Part shown: piece by piece, positions 44,288 through 54,141 of the stretch | Numbering within the stretch: position 1 is the stretch's first letter | Layout of the letters: each line of letters starts with the position of its first letter | Assembly (NCBI GenBank): GCA_016742275.1 | Contig: JACVCD010000010.1 | Coordinates: 62,001-126,000, forward strand | Direction: 5' to 3' | DNA: 64,000 nt | Source of the DNA: Gemmatimonadaceae bacterium | GTDB lineage: Bacteria; Gemmatimonadota; Gemmatimonadetes; Gemmatimonadales; Gemmatimonadaceae | Notes under the pieces: generated by a model | Seen by the model: only the letters and a program-made list of their open reading frames with translations | The model's database searches: none | What the model was told of the DNA's origin: nothing | Made by a program: the position numbers and the translations under genes

Positions 44288-45148
44288 CTAGAGCACGTCC
44301 AGCTCGCGCACGACGTCGGTATTCGCGATCCGCCGAGCGTTGAAGTAGGCCACCACATCCGTTCGCGCACGATCAATGGCGGCGGACCGGGCCGGCGGCA
44401 CGGAGGTTGGTGGCGGAACAGCCTGGGGTACCGTTTGAGGCGCAGTCTTGGGCGGTGTGGCTGTCTTGCGCTCCCCCATCAGCGCCACCACATCGTCCAT
44501 GGCAAGACTGTGGCAGGTTGTACTTGCCATCGGAACGGAGAACAACAATGCCAATGCATCCGATCGCCGCCCCGCACGCGCATGTGCGCCCGCTTCGCGT
44601 CGAATGGCCGTGCACTGACGTTCATAAAACGACACCAGTCGTTCACGGGTGCTCGTGGCAAAACTCTGCAGCTCAGGGCTATCGCCTCGTAGCGCACTGA
44701 TGGCCTGTATGATTGCCCGTTCTTCGGTTTGGCCGATCCCGGATCGTTGGAGCACAACCTGCTGAATGGGCACGCGTGTCGTAGCGTCCCGTACCTCCAG
44801 TGCGATCTCAACTTTGCTCGCAACTTGTCGCTGCATGGTGCCATCGAGCGTGGTCGATTCGAGTACGGTCACCCGGGGAACCATGAGGAATCGCGTGCGA
44901 ACGCCAACACCAGACAATCCGCCGGAGGTCGCGATCTGCGCGAGGCGTGTCGTCAGCAGGTCCCGCAGACCAGGTGTAATGATCGGATTGTCCTCTGGCA
45001 CTGCGACGCCCACGAGAATTCCACCCAGATCGTCGGCTGTGATCTGTGATCGTAGACCGCCTTGAGCAATGGCAGGTGCCGCGCTTATTGCCAAGACCGA
45101 GAGAATAGTGGCGAAGCGCAAACGACATCCCTTACTGGATATCGACAT
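44288..45148 (-). CDS. Exported protein of envelope operon, function unknown
   Basis: A 286-residue protein with a signal peptide (about residues 1-28, ending AIAQGG). The middle has alternating strands and helices (GVGVRTRFLMVPRVTVLES, KVEIALEVRDATTRVPIQ) and a C-terminal Pro-rich linker (TPPKTAPQ...) before a short helical end. The ATG at 45148 lies 17 bases inside the preceding gene. It is last of a three-gene operon with CsgG-like and related proteins. No enzyme motif is visible. Confidence 0.65.
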   Translation of the reverse strand: MSISSKGCRLRFATILSVLAISAAPAIAQGGLRSQITADDLGGILVGVAVPEDNPIITPGLRDLLTTRLAQIATSGGLSGVGVRTRFLMVPRVTVLESTTLDGTMQRQVASKVEIALEVRDATTRVPIQQVVLQRSGIGQTEERAIIQAISALRGDSPELQSFATSTRERLVSFYERQCTAIRREAGAHARAGRRSDALALLFSVPMASTTCHSLAMDDVVALMGERKTATPPKTAPQTVPQAVPPPTSVPPARSAAIDRARTDVVAYFNARRIANTDVVRELDVL

Positions 45149-46043
45149 AAATCGCACCATTCGAGACCGACGAAGTGGCACGGACACCGCGTGCTTCGAG
45201 TGCAGACACCAGGCGCGAACCGACCCGACGCGGCGACAAGGGCGTTCCATCCGCTTCACGAAGTGGCATACGCAGTTCTGAGATCTGCAGTACGGTTTCG
45301 GTGGCCGTCCCGATATTGAGAGCACCCTGCACCGCGAGCTTCGTGGCCCAATCTTCAACGAGATCGGCAATGGTGGCAGCGCCGCCCTGCGGTTTCGATG
45401 ACAATCGCGTACTGCTACCGCTTGCCACACGCAGTGTAAGAGACACCGGCGCACCCGCCCGTTGCATGGCGTCGTACTTGTTGCGGAACGACGCCAGGAA
45501 CTCCTCGGTTACGCGTTCAATCGCCTGCTCCACATGCATCGAGACATCTGGCTCACGATTCCGCGTGGATCGTTCCGTGCCCGTAGCCAGAGAGAGGCCG
45601 TTGGCCGTAAGGTGCGAGTCGAGCAAAACCGTCACACTGGTCAGGCCTTCGCTCACCGACGGTCGATAGGCAACCGTTACGAACGCGTCGGCCTTGTACT
45701 GTTCGAAGAGTCGGTCACGGAAATCCCGTTCGGATTCCATTGCCACCGCTCCATCGCGTTTCATCGCCGCCAGCGCGCCATGAAAATCTATGGTCGGAAG
45801 ACTGCAGGCATCGAACGCCTTTTTCACTTGCGAAACGGCAAGTTGCCTATTGAAATCCGACTCGAGAATCGTGCGGATGTCTTCGCCTTCCTTCGTGAAC
45901 GGAATGACGATGATACGCGGAGCCGTACTTCCAGGCAGCGTAGCGGCACATGGACCAGTCCCCGCCTGTGCCGTCGCAATGTGCATTGGCGCCATGAGCG
46001 CGCCAATGCACACCATCAAAGCTTCGGCCAAACGAATTCTCAC
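45132..46043 (-). CDS. Exported protein of envelope operon, CsgG/FlgO-like features
   Basis: A 303-residue protein starting at a GTG (46043) that overlaps the upstream stop by 4 bases (GTGA). A signal peptide ends near HIATAQAG. The segment APRIIVIPFTKEGEDIRTILESDFNRQL and KADAFVTVAYRP reads like the N-terminal alpha/beta part of envelope proteins that list IVVxPF and VTG motifs. The C-terminal half is unassigned. It overlaps the next gene by 17 bases, so all three are tightly coupled. Confidence 0.65.
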   Translation of the reverse strand: MRIRLAEALMVCIGALMAPMHIATAQAGTGPCAATLPGSTAPRIIVIPFTKEGEDIRTILESDFNRQLAVSQVKKAFDACSLPTIDFHGALAAMKRDGAVAMESERDFRDRLFEQYKADAFVTVAYRPSVSEGLTSVTVLLDSHLTANGLSLATGTERSTRNREPDVSMHVEQAIERVTEEFLASFRNKYDAMQRAGAPVSLTLRVASGSSTRLSSKPQGGAATIADLVEDWATKLAVQGALNIGTATETVLQISELRMPLREADGTPLSPRRVGSRLVSALEARGVRATSSVSNGAIYVDIQ

Positions 46044-47218
46044 GGCGTCTTGGCCTTGAGACGTTCCGCCGTAGCGTTGGCCCACTCCCTCACGAGGTGC
46101 TTCGCATCCAGCAATGCCCAGTCGAGCACATCGGCTTCGGTTTCCTTGCACTTCTGACCGAGTCGCTCGACCTGCAATTTGGCCTTGCGTAGACCAATTT
46201 CTCGCCCGGTTTCGGGATTCGTGCTTGGATAGGAAGCCGCAAAGGTTTTGGATGACACCGCAAGCTTGGATTGCACATCACCCATTTGCACGGTGAACCC
46301 GAGCGATGCCCGATGGGCCATGCAGCCGTCGGAGTTTCTGGTGCTGGTTACACTCGCGCGCTCCACCGAACCCACGACGATATAACGTGCATTGACCGAC
46401 ACATTGTCCTTGAGAATGACCGGGCTCTTGAAATTCGCGATACCCTTCGTGCGATCCATCTCGGCGAGCAGCTTCTCATCATTCGTTCGATCCGATACCT
46501 GCCACAATTCCGAGTCAACGAAGGATTGCAGGAGTCGCGTACCAAGGGCGACTTGAACGGGACCTGACTCGGTATCGTAACGTTGCGCCTTGAGTAGCCC
46601 GCCCGCAGCAAACGGATAGATGGCCACACTACCGACTGGCTTTGGTGCCACCTTCGGAGCCGCAGCTGGAGCGGCTTTTGCTACCACCTTCTTCACCGGT
46701 GGCGAAATCATCGCCTTGATGATGTCGTCTGGAATCTTTGCGGTCTTGAGATTTACGAGTCCCGCTGCAGACACATCAAACGCCGGAGGAGCCATCTCCA
46801 TCTTCGCGAGGATAAGCGATTTCGGGACCTTCTTGTTCACCATCTGGATGACCGCGTCGTTGTTGAGCGACTCGTTCATCCCTTCAAGGGAAGCCGTGGC
46901 CGCGCCATTCTCACGCGCTGCTGTGGCGACCTTGATCATCTCCTTGATGATGTTCTGATCCACCTTGTTGTCGAGCAGCGAGATGAGACCTGTGCTGGAC
47001 AGATCAAAACCGGGTCTCGACGAATTGATCTTGCCAACGATGATGTCTTTTGAAAGCTTGCCGACCACCATCTGCGTAACGAGGTCGTTGGTCAGCAGCT
47101 CACTGCTCGCTCCTTGGGCGTGCAGGGTGACAACAGATCCTGTAGACCAAAGCGCTACAGCGCCTGCGAGCAATCGGCGCCGAATAGCCGGCGCGAATCC
47201 AGCGAGAATCGACATCAT
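46040..47218 (-). CDS. CsgG-like envelope protein with duplicated N-terminal helical repeat
   Basis: A 392-residue exported protein; AGGAG five bases before the ATG at 47218 supports the start. After the signal peptide two copies of an approximately 55-residue repeat occur (NDLVTQMVVGKLSKDIIVGKI... and NDAVIQMVNKKVPKSLILAKM..., each followed by FD(L/V)S and a KMI helix). A Lys/Ala/Pro-rich linker (about 185-215) joins them to a CsgG/curli-secretion-like domain (VAIYPFAAGG, LGTRLLQSFVDSELWQVSDR, ARYIVVGSVERA). First gene of the envelope operon. Its role could be a pore, an assembly platform or a stress sensor. Confidence 0.75.
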   Translation of the reverse strand: MMSILAGFAPAIRRRLLAGAVALWSTGSVVTLHAQGASSELLTNDLVTQMVVGKLSKDIIVGKINSSRPGFDLSSTGLISLLDNKVDQNIIKEMIKVATAARENGAATASLEGMNESLNNDAVIQMVNKKVPKSLILAKMEMAPPAFDVSAAGLVNLKTAKIPDDIIKAMISPPVKKVVAKAAPAAAPKVAPKPVGSVAIYPFAAGGLLKAQRYDTESGPVQVALGTRLLQSFVDSELWQVSDRTNDEKLLAEMDRTKGIANFKSPVILKDNVSVNARYIVVGSVERASVTSTRNSDGCMAHRASLGFTVQMGDVQSKLAVSSKTFAASYPSTNPETGREIGLRKAKLQVERLGQKCKETEADVLDWALLDAKHLVREWANATAERLKAKTP

Positions 47219-47426
47219 GCATCTCCTGCTGCCCGGCGAGCATCGCGACCACTCGGCGCGGGAACACGTGGACGTTGACATTGAAATCCGCCGTGGAGGT
47301 CGGCGGTCGCCAATACTAGCACTTCATGTGAGGGACGTCACGTTTCAGAGCAGGTATGTGATGCGGCAACTACGGTGCGAAGAAAATCCAATAGCGAGCT
47401 CAAGTATAAAGATAGGACCTTCCACA

Positions 47427-48101
47427 CTATGGTGCATTCAAAGCCACCACTTCATCGCCTGCAATGGCGTACAACCGATCACGCGGCTGTCGTTCGTACA
47501 TGCCACCCCCGGTGAAGCTGGAGAATGCCGGCAGGATTCCCAGCTTTGCACCGAACACGTACGTCGGCAGCCGCGCGCTCAATCGTCCTCGCCCCCGCAC
47601 CGTGACGCTGGGATGGAGATGCCCGCCAAGCACGTAGCCTGTTTCATTGGCGACTGGCTCATGGACACCAATGAACGGCCCGAGTCGCCAGGGCGCATTG
47701 CTACAGAGAATCCCTAGTGATTCCGGTGGGTCGCCGGCATGCAGATCATGATTGCCACGCACCAAGGTGATGTGCGTATGCATATGCTGCGCACGCCACG
47801 CGGCAATCGTCGCGAATGTATCGTCATGGCGACCGGTGCGAGCATGAAGCAAGTCTCCCAATACCACAAGGTGGCGGGCACCAGTGGCGCTCAGCGCGAT
47901 TGAAAGTCGCGCCAGATCGCTGGCCGTAGTTCCATTTGGCACGGGAACATGCGCCGCACGTAACGCGGCAGCTTTTCCCCAGTGCAGGTCAGCCACCAAC
48001 AGCACGTCGTGCGCCGGTAGCCACAACGCCCGTTCCGGAAGCAATACCACCGACTCGCCGGCCACCTCGATGGCCAAGGCCCCTGGAAGATGTGCCGTCA
48101 T
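47427..48101 (-). CDS. pdeM: Ligase-associated DNA damage response phosphoesterase PdeM
   Basis: A 224-residue metallophosphoesterase. The motifs DLHWGK, GDLLHA, GNHDLH and GGHLHPS carry the standard metal ligands, and GKAAALRAAHVPVPNGTT is a PdeM signature. It is the last gene of the four-gene ligase-associated repair operon, overlapping the Lhr-type helicase stop by 4 bases. Family members cleave phosphodiesters, and in this operon they are thought to process DNA ends. Confidence 0.92.
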   Translation of the reverse strand: MTAHLPGALAIEVAGESVVLLPERALWLPAHDVLLVADLHWGKAAALRAAHVPVPNGTTASDLARLSIALSATGARHLVVLGDLLHARTGRHDDTFATIAAWRAQHMHTHITLVRGNHDLHAGDPPESLGILCSNAPWRLGPFIGVHEPVANETGYVLGGHLHPSVTVRGRGRLSARLPTYVFGAKLGILPAFSSFTGGGMYERQPRDRLYAIAGDEVVALNAP

Positions 48102-50683
48102 CGCGACTTCCTGCGTCCGTTTGCCTTGGTGCGTGACGCAACGTCCTCGAACCGGAACACACTCGCCACTCCGGACTTGGTTGGCTTTTCCGCTGCTACG
48201 GTCATGCGGCGCACGCGATCCGCGAGCTTCTCCATGCTCAGCGTGGCCCGTGTCATGTCCACCATCAGCGGAAACGCCAGCGGTGTTGGTCGCTCCACAT
48301 CCACCACACGCACGGTGCTGTGTGACAGCCGCTCCAGTACACGACCGAGACGACTGGCCTCGAGTTGACGTTCGAGGACTTCACGCCGTGCTTGGGCAAC
48401 CAGCAGGTTGCCCGGATCATGGTTGACGAACACGTCGTACAGCAGCGAACTCGATGCCTGCACCTGCTTGGCGCTTTTCACCTGGCCGGGATAACCGGAA
48501 AAGATGAGGCCTGCCACGCGAGCAATCTCGCGGAACTGTCGCCGTGCCAATTCCGCTGCGTTCAGACTGTGGGTGATATCGTGCAGCAGGTGCGTGGTTG
48601 AAAAGAGCCTGTTTTCGAGTGCTTCCTCGAGTGGTGCAGGATCTGGACTAAGCAGCTCAAAACCGTAGTCGTTGCAGCTGAACGTAAAGGAGAGAGGCGC
48701 AAGCTGTGCGATGCGATATGCACAGAGTGCCGCGAGCCCCTCATGCACGAGGCGTCCCTCGAACGGGTATACAAAGAGGTGATGTCCGTCCCGTGTTTCC
48801 GTACGCTCAATCAACAGCTCGTCCGGTCGCGGGATGACACTGCGCTGAGCCTGTGTTTCGAGGACCGGCTTCACCGCTTGCATCTCCGGAGTCGCATAAA
48901 AACCGGTACGTGCCAGCTCCAGAGTATCCCGCACGGCGGCCGCGAGTTCCGTACTGAGCGGCATACGCGCACCCATCCAGCGCGGAATGGCACCTGCGCG
49001 CTTTCGCGTCCTGCGAACCCACGCCGTGAGATCCCGCAATCGTACAAACTCGAGTGGTATCCCGGAAAAGAAGAAAGTGTCCCCTGCAGACAACCGGCTC
49101 ACAAAGGATTCTTCGATCGTGCCCAGTCGCCGGCCCGTGAGGTAGCGGACCGCAATGGCGTGATCGCTCACGATCGTTCCAATGCTGAGTACATGCCGGA
49201 GGGCGACACGCCGATCGGTCACACGGTACACACCATCAACGTCATGCACCTTCGCGTACTCCGGATAGGTGCGCAACGTGTCACCACCGTGCATCACAAA
49301 TGCCAGCACCCAATCGAGTTCCGCTTCCGTGAGCTGGCGATATGCACGTGTCGTGCGGAGTTCGTTCAACACGGCGGCGTGGGTGAAACCCCCACCCAGG
49401 GCCAGAGTGACGAGGTGCTGCGCCAACAGGTCGAGTGGCCGGTCAATCGGATCGCGGCTCTCCATGGCGCCGGCCTGAATCGCCGCTCGTGCCGCTGCCA
49501 CCTCCACGAGTTCAAAGGCATGCGTCGGTACGCAGACAATACGCGACACACGCCCAGGATTGTGCCCAGAACGACCAGCCCGTTGCAGCAATCGCGCGAC
49601 GCCCTTGGGGCTGCCGACCTGCATGACGACGTCAACCGGAGCAAAGTCCACACCGAGGTCGAGAGAACTGGTGGCCACCACGACCCGATAACGTCCGGTT
49701 CGAAGGCCGTCTTCTACATCTTCGCGTTGAGTGCGCGACAATGAGCCATGGTGAATGGCCGTGAAGGCGAACCAATCCGGATTGGCAGCAATGAGACTCT
49801 GAAACCAGATCTCACACTGCGATCGTGTGTTGGTGAAGACAATGGCACTTTCCGCAGCTTCCAGTCGACGTATCACTTCCGGCAGTAATTTGGTATTGAG
49901 ATGCCCGGCCCATGGGAAGCGATCCATGGTTTCGGGAACCAGCGCTTCCACCTCAACGGCCTTGGGCACCACACCACGGACAATCCGCGCAGGACGCGGT
50001 GCACCGGAAGTGTCGTAACCCAGCAATGTTTCTGCGGCAACATTCAGATTGCCCAGTGTTGCCGACACCCCCCACGTCCGTATGCCCGGACAGAGCATGC
50101 GTAGTCGCGCGAGACACAACTCCACTTGAGCGCCGCGCTTGGTAGAGAGCAGTTCATGCCACTCGTCCACGATCACACAACGCAGATCCGTGAAAAGCGA
50201 GGCATGATCTTCCCGGCAGAGCAGCAGCGAGAGCGACTCCGGCGTAGTGACCAACACGGTAGGCAGACGCTCCCGCTGCCGCGCACGACGTGAGGCCGAC
50301 GTGTCGCCGGTACGTGATTCCACTGTCCACGGCAGCTGAAGTGCCTCTGCCGGCAATCGCAATGCCTGTTCGGTATCTGCAGCCAGTGCCCGCAGCGGCG
50401 TGATCCACAATACCCGGAGAGGAGCGCCGTCGGCACGACGCCGCGGCTTCTTTCGTGTCGGGCCTTCCGTGAGTGCTTCGAGTACGGGGCCAAGAAATGC
50501 CGCGTATGTCTTCCCCGTACCGGTGGCGGCGTGAACCAGCCCGGACTCGCCGCGTGCATATGCATCCCATACTTCGCGCTGAAAAGCAAACGGCTCCCAT
50601 TGCTGCGCCGTGAACCAGCGGTTGAGCAGCTCGTGTGCAGCAAGGGTCGGCTCTTCACTTTGTTGCGGCGTGGCACGGCTCAT
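48098..50683 (-). CDS. Ligase-associated DEXH-box helicase (Lhr-C2 type)
   Basis: An 861-residue superfamily 2 helicase. Walker A ATGTGKTYA, motif Ia TPLRALAAD, DEWHELLS (DExH), SATLGN, the Q-rich C-terminal helicase lobe with IVFTNTRSQCE and ATSSLDLGVD, and QRAGRSGHN (motif VI) are all present. The remaining 400 residues are the Lhr-core winged-helix and beta-rich part. It translocates on single-stranded DNA 3'-5' in characterised relatives. It overlaps the ligase and pdeM genes by 4 bases each. Confidence 0.94.
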   Translation of the reverse strand: MSRATPQQSEEPTLAAHELLNRWFTAQQWEPFAFQREVWDAYARGESGLVHAATGTGKTYAAFLGPVLEALTEGPTRKKPRRRADGAPLRVLWITPLRALAADTEQALRLPAEALQLPWTVESRTGDTSASRRARQRERLPTVLVTTPESLSLLLCREDHASLFTDLRCVIVDEWHELLSTKRGAQVELCLARLRMLCPGIRTWGVSATLGNLNVAAETLLGYDTSGAPRPARIVRGVVPKAVEVEALVPETMDRFPWAGHLNTKLLPEVIRRLEAAESAIVFTNTRSQCEIWFQSLIAANPDWFAFTAIHHGSLSRTQREDVEDGLRTGRYRVVVATSSLDLGVDFAPVDVVMQVGSPKGVARLLQRAGRSGHNPGRVSRIVCVPTHAFELVEVAAARAAIQAGAMESRDPIDRPLDLLAQHLVTLALGGGFTHAAVLNELRTTRAYRQLTEAELDWVLAFVMHGGDTLRTYPEYAKVHDVDGVYRVTDRRVALRHVLSIGTIVSDHAIAVRYLTGRRLGTIEESFVSRLSAGDTFFFSGIPLEFVRLRDLTAWVRRTRKRAGAIPRWMGARMPLSTELAAAVRDTLELARTGFYATPEMQAVKPVLETQAQRSVIPRPDELLIERTETRDGHHLFVYPFEGRLVHEGLAALCAYRIAQLAPLSFTFSCNDYGFELLSPDPAPLEEALENRLFSTTHLLHDITHSLNAAELARRQFREIARVAGLIFSGYPGQVKSAKQVQASSSLLYDVFVNHDPGNLLVAQARREVLERQLEASRLGRVLERLSHSTVRVVDVERPTPLAFPLMVDMTRATLSMEKLADRVRRMTVAAEKPTKSGVASVFRFEDVASRTKANGRRKSR

Positions 50684-52269
50684 GTGGAGAGCAACGCTCG
50701 TACGGTCTCAATTGTGTCCGCTTCTTCCGCTGGTTTGTCCCGGCGCCAGCGCGCCATGCGAGGAAACCGCACCGCGAGTCCACTTTTGTGTCGCGTACTG
50801 CGCTGAATGCCCTCGAACGCCAGTTCGAACACCAATTCCGGCTTTACCGTGCGCACCGGTCCAAATTTCTCGAGTGTATTGGCGCGCACGAATCGATCCA
50901 CCTCACGGATCTCCGCATCCGTCAGACCACTGTATGCCTTGGCAAAGGGTACCAATGTCGCTCCATCCCAAATGGCAAACGTATAGTCCGTGAAGAGACC
51001 CGCTCGGCGTCCATGGCCTACCTGAGCATAGACAAGCACGGCATCCACCGTGAGCGGATTCACTTTCCACTTCCACCAGTCGCCAACCTTTCGGCCGACT
51101 CCATAGGGTGCTTCACGTCGCTTGAGCATGAGCCCTTCGCTCTGCTGCGTACGTGCTGCTTCGCGTGCCAGCACGATTTGAGTCCACGATGTGGCCTCAA
51201 TGATCGGCGAGAGCCCGATCGTGGCGCCAGATGGCAGCGCGCCGATCAGTGCTTCGGCCTGCATACGGCGCTCCCGCAACGGTTCACTGCGGAGATCCAT
51301 ACCACCAGCTTCCAGACAGTCGTACACCAGCAGATGGCATGGCACATCGGCAAGTAGCGTCTTGCCGACCGTTTTGCGGCCGATCCGGCGCTGCAGTTCG
51401 CTGAACGGCAATGGTTGTCCATCACGCCATGCCAACAATTCTCCATCGAGCACCGTACCATCCGGCAACCACTCAGCGCTCGACTCAACCTCCGGGAAAC
51501 GCCCCGTCAACAATTCTTCTCCTCGACTCCACAACAGCGTGCGACCACGTCGACGCACCAGCTGACAACGAATGCCATCCCATTTCCACTCACCCTGCCA
51601 GTCGTGCACGTCGCCGAGTGTTTCCGGAGCGGCTTCGAGAGGATAGGCAAGAAAGAAGGGATAGGGTTTGCTCCAGTCCGAATCTGCCGTCTCGGTGTGT
51701 ATGAGTTGGGCGTACCACGACGCACTGGGTTCCCATTGACCCATGAGCCGATGCGCAATGGTGTCGCTGGGAACCCCGCTCACTTGAGCCAGCGCGCGCA
51801 CGACAAGGCCCTCAGCGACACCGACACGAAAGCCCCCGGTGATCAACTTGTTGAACAGAAATCGCGACGAGCCTCCCAACTCGGACCACGCAGCGTGTAA
51901 CGCTTGACGCTGTACATCGGGGGCCATGCTTGCGAGAGGTAGCAGCCGCTCTTCCACCCACCACGCGAGCGAGCCGCCTGGACTTGTCTCGGGCTCGGGT
52001 ACGAGCAGGGAAATCGTTTCGGCCAGATCACCAACCTGAGCGTAACACTCCTCGAAGAGCCACATCGGCACCTGAGCGACTTCGGCGGCCCAGACTCGCA
52101 GATCCGGCGCCTTGACCAATCGTTTGGGGCGTCGACCCAATAGGAATGAAACCGTCCATGCGGCATCAGCCTCGGTGGCCGAACGAAAATACGACACGAG
52201 GATGGCGACCTTCTCACTCGTTGCCGTGGTTGCATCAATAGCGTCGAAGAGGGCCGCAAAATCCTTCAT
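50680..52269 (-). CDS. ATP-dependent DNA ligase (LigB-type, ligase-associated operon)
   Basis: A 529-residue ligase with an N-terminal helical DNA-binding domain. The nucleotidyltransferase motif EWKWDGIRCQ holds the adenylated Lys near residue 229; DGELLAWR, EGLMLKRREAPYG and WWKWK (motifs IIIa-V) follow, and an OB-fold C-terminal part ends near residue 525. It seals nicks using ATP rather than NAD. It is the second gene of the repair operon, overlapping the exonuclease and helicase genes by 4 bases. Confidence 0.94.
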   Translation of the reverse strand: MKDFAALFDAIDATTATSEKVAILVSYFRSATEADAAWTVSFLLGRRPKRLVKAPDLRVWAAEVAQVPMWLFEECYAQVGDLAETISLLVPEPETSPGGSLAWWVEERLLPLASMAPDVQRQALHAAWSELGGSSRFLFNKLITGGFRVGVAEGLVVRALAQVSGVPSDTIAHRLMGQWEPSASWYAQLIHTETADSDWSKPYPFFLAYPLEAAPETLGDVHDWQGEWKWDGIRCQLVRRRGRTLLWSRGEELLTGRFPEVESSAEWLPDGTVLDGELLAWRDGQPLPFSELQRRIGRKTVGKTLLADVPCHLLVYDCLEAGGMDLRSEPLRERRMQAEALIGALPSGATIGLSPIIEATSWTQIVLAREAARTQQSEGLMLKRREAPYGVGRKVGDWWKWKVNPLTVDAVLVYAQVGHGRRAGLFTDYTFAIWDGATLVPFAKAYSGLTDAEIREVDRFVRANTLEKFGPVRTVKPELVFELAFEGIQRSTRHKSGLAVRFPRMARWRRDKPAEEADTIETVRALLST

Positions 52270-53303
52270 GACGCCTCTTGGCCGGTTGGCTCTTCAACGA
52301 CATCGGCCTTCAACTCTGCCTCGTCGGTATCTCCCCAACGCGTGGGCAGTACCTGCGCATCGTAGCCGTGCTCCGTGAGCCACTGCACCACAGCATTCGT
52401 GAAACCATGGGTCACCCACACCCGTTCGGCGCCGGTGGCCTCGATGGCACCAAGCAGTTGTGGCCAATCCACATGGTCGGATAGCGTAAAGCCTGCATCC
52501 ACACCGCGTCGACGCCGAGCACCGCGCACACGCATCCAGCCACTCGCAAATGCCGTTCGGGTTTCACCAAACCGGCGAAGCCAACTCGATCCCGTCACAC
52601 TGGGCGGTGCAATGACCATGGCCCCCGCGATGGCCTTGTCGCGCAGCGCGTCCCCTGCGTATCGCGTGGCTGGAAGCACGATTCCAGCATCTCGATAGAG
52701 GGCAGTCATGCGCTCCACCGCACCGTGCGTAAGAATGGGACCGATCGACGGATCGAGCCCTGAGATCAGACGCTGCGCTTTGCCCAAGGCATATCCACAC
52801 AGCAACGACACACGCCCCGCCTGCGCATTCTCTGCCCACCAGCGGTTGATATCAGCAAACACCTGCTGTTGCGATGGCCAACGATACACGGGGAGTCCAA
52901 ACGTGCTCTCCGTGATGAACGTGTGACAACGCACCGGCTCCCACGCAGCACAGGTGGGATCGGGGTCGGTCTTGTAGTCACCAGAGACGACCCACACCTC
53001 ACCGCTATACTCTACGCGCACCTGCGCGGACCCGAGAATATGACCGGCAGGATGCAGCGATACGCGCACGCCATTGATGATTCGAGACTCACCATACGAG
53101 ACGGTGTCGAGTCCGTTCGCCCACGCGCCAAGCCGCTCACGAGTGACTCCAATACCATCGCGAGCCACGAGATAGGACTCACATCCCCATGTGAGGTGAT
53201 CACCATGCGCATGAGTGACCACCGCGCGCGCAACAGGCGCCCACGGATCGATATGAAAATCCCCAGCTTCGCAGTAGAGGCCGTTGCTCGTTATGGTCAG
53301 CAT
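52266..53303 (-). CDS. Ligase-associated DNA damage response exonuclease (MBL/beta-CASP)
   Basis: A 345-residue metallo-beta-lactamase-fold nuclease. VVTHAHGDHLTWG gives the HxHxDH zinc motif, LHPAGHILGSAQVRV the next His, and VSGDYKTDPDPT the bridging Asp. The second half is the beta-CASP-like region (ILTHGAVERMTALYRDAG, DHVDWPQLL). First gene of the repair operon, starting at the ATG at 53303. Relatives act as single-strand exonucleases with LigB and Lhr-C2. Confidence 0.93.
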   Translation of the reverse strand: MLTITSNGLYCEAGDFHIDPWAPVARAVVTHAHGDHLTWGCESYLVARDGIGVTRERLGAWANGLDTVSYGESRIINGVRVSLHPAGHILGSAQVRVEYSGEVWVVSGDYKTDPDPTCAAWEPVRCHTFITESTFGLPVYRWPSQQQVFADINRWWAENAQAGRVSLLCGYALGKAQRLISGLDPSIGPILTHGAVERMTALYRDAGIVLPATRYAGDALRDKAIAGAMVIAPPSVTGSSWLRRFGETRTAFASGWMRVRGARRRRGVDAGFTLSDHVDWPQLLGAIEATGAERVWVTHGFTNAVVQWLTEHGYDAQVLPTRWGDTDEAELKADVVEEPTGQEAS

Positions 53304-53399
53304 GTGAGTCAAAGGTGCGCAATTGTGTCCCACATCGCTCGAAATGGGGAACGTGGCGCCCGTTGTGGGCTACGACCTCAAAACCAACAGGACTGTTCC

Positions 53400-54137
53400 A
53401 TGAATCGTCGCAATTTTCTTGGCAGCTCGGCCTCGGCCGTGGCGGGCATGCATGCCTTGTCCATTCTGGATGCTGTGCCCGCCTATGCCGATGCCATGGA
53501 TCAACTGCAGAGTACCGATGTTCTCATGCAGCGCTATCCATTTGCCTTGCCCGCGCTGGGCTACGCGCTCGATGCAGTGGAACCGGCAGTGGATTCGCGT
53601 ACCATGTCAGTCCACCATGCCGGACATCATGCGACGTACGTGGCCAATCTCAACCGTGCGATCGAGTCAGATACCGCACTGCATCAACTCACATTGCGTG
53701 AACTGTTGACCCGACTGCCAACCATACCCGAAAGTGTTCGAACCTCTGTGCGCAACGATGGTGGTGGACATGCCAATCATGGACAGTTCTGGCCACTGCT
53801 GGCGCCCAATCGTGCGGCACAACCGAGCGGCGCACTGGGACAAGCAATTACGCGAGACTTTGGCTCACTGGCCGGCTGTGTCACCGCGCTGAAACAGGCG
53901 GGGACCGGGCAATTCGGCAGCGGCTGGGTGTGGTTGGTTTCCGACAACGGCAAACTGCGTGTGCACACAACCAGCAATCAGGATACGCCGATCAGCGAGC
54001 GTTTGGTTCCCATCATGGGAGTCGACGTATGGGAACATGCGTACTATCTCAAGTACCAGAACAAACGCGCAGACTATCTCGATGCCGTGCTTGCTCGGCT
54101 CAACTGGAGTGCAGCCGACACTCGATATCAGGTGTGA
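53400..54137 (+). CDS. Tat-exported Fe/Mn superoxide dismutase
   Basis: A 245-residue protein. RRNFLG plus a hydrophobic stretch in the first 30 residues is a twin-arginine signal. The SOD part has the metal ligands in VHHAGHHATYV, GHANHGQFW and GVDVWEHAYYLKY (Asp and final His). It dismutates superoxide outside the cytoplasm; Fe versus Mn cannot be read with confidence. It is divergent from the DNA-repair operon with about 96 bases between the starts, and ends just before a convergent gene. Confidence 0.93.
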   Translation: MNRRNFLGSSASAVAGMHALSILDAVPAYADAMDQLQSTDVLMQRYPFALPALGYALDAVEPAVDSRTMSVHHAGHHATYVANLNRAIESDTALHQLTLRELLTRLPTIPESVRTSVRNDGGGHANHGQFWPLLAPNRAAQPSGALGQAITRDFGSLAGCVTALKQAGTGQFGSGWVWLVSDNGKLRVHTTSNQDTPISERLVPIMGVDVWEHAYYLKYQNKRADYLDAVLARLNWSAADTRYQV

Positions 54138-54141
54138 GAAG

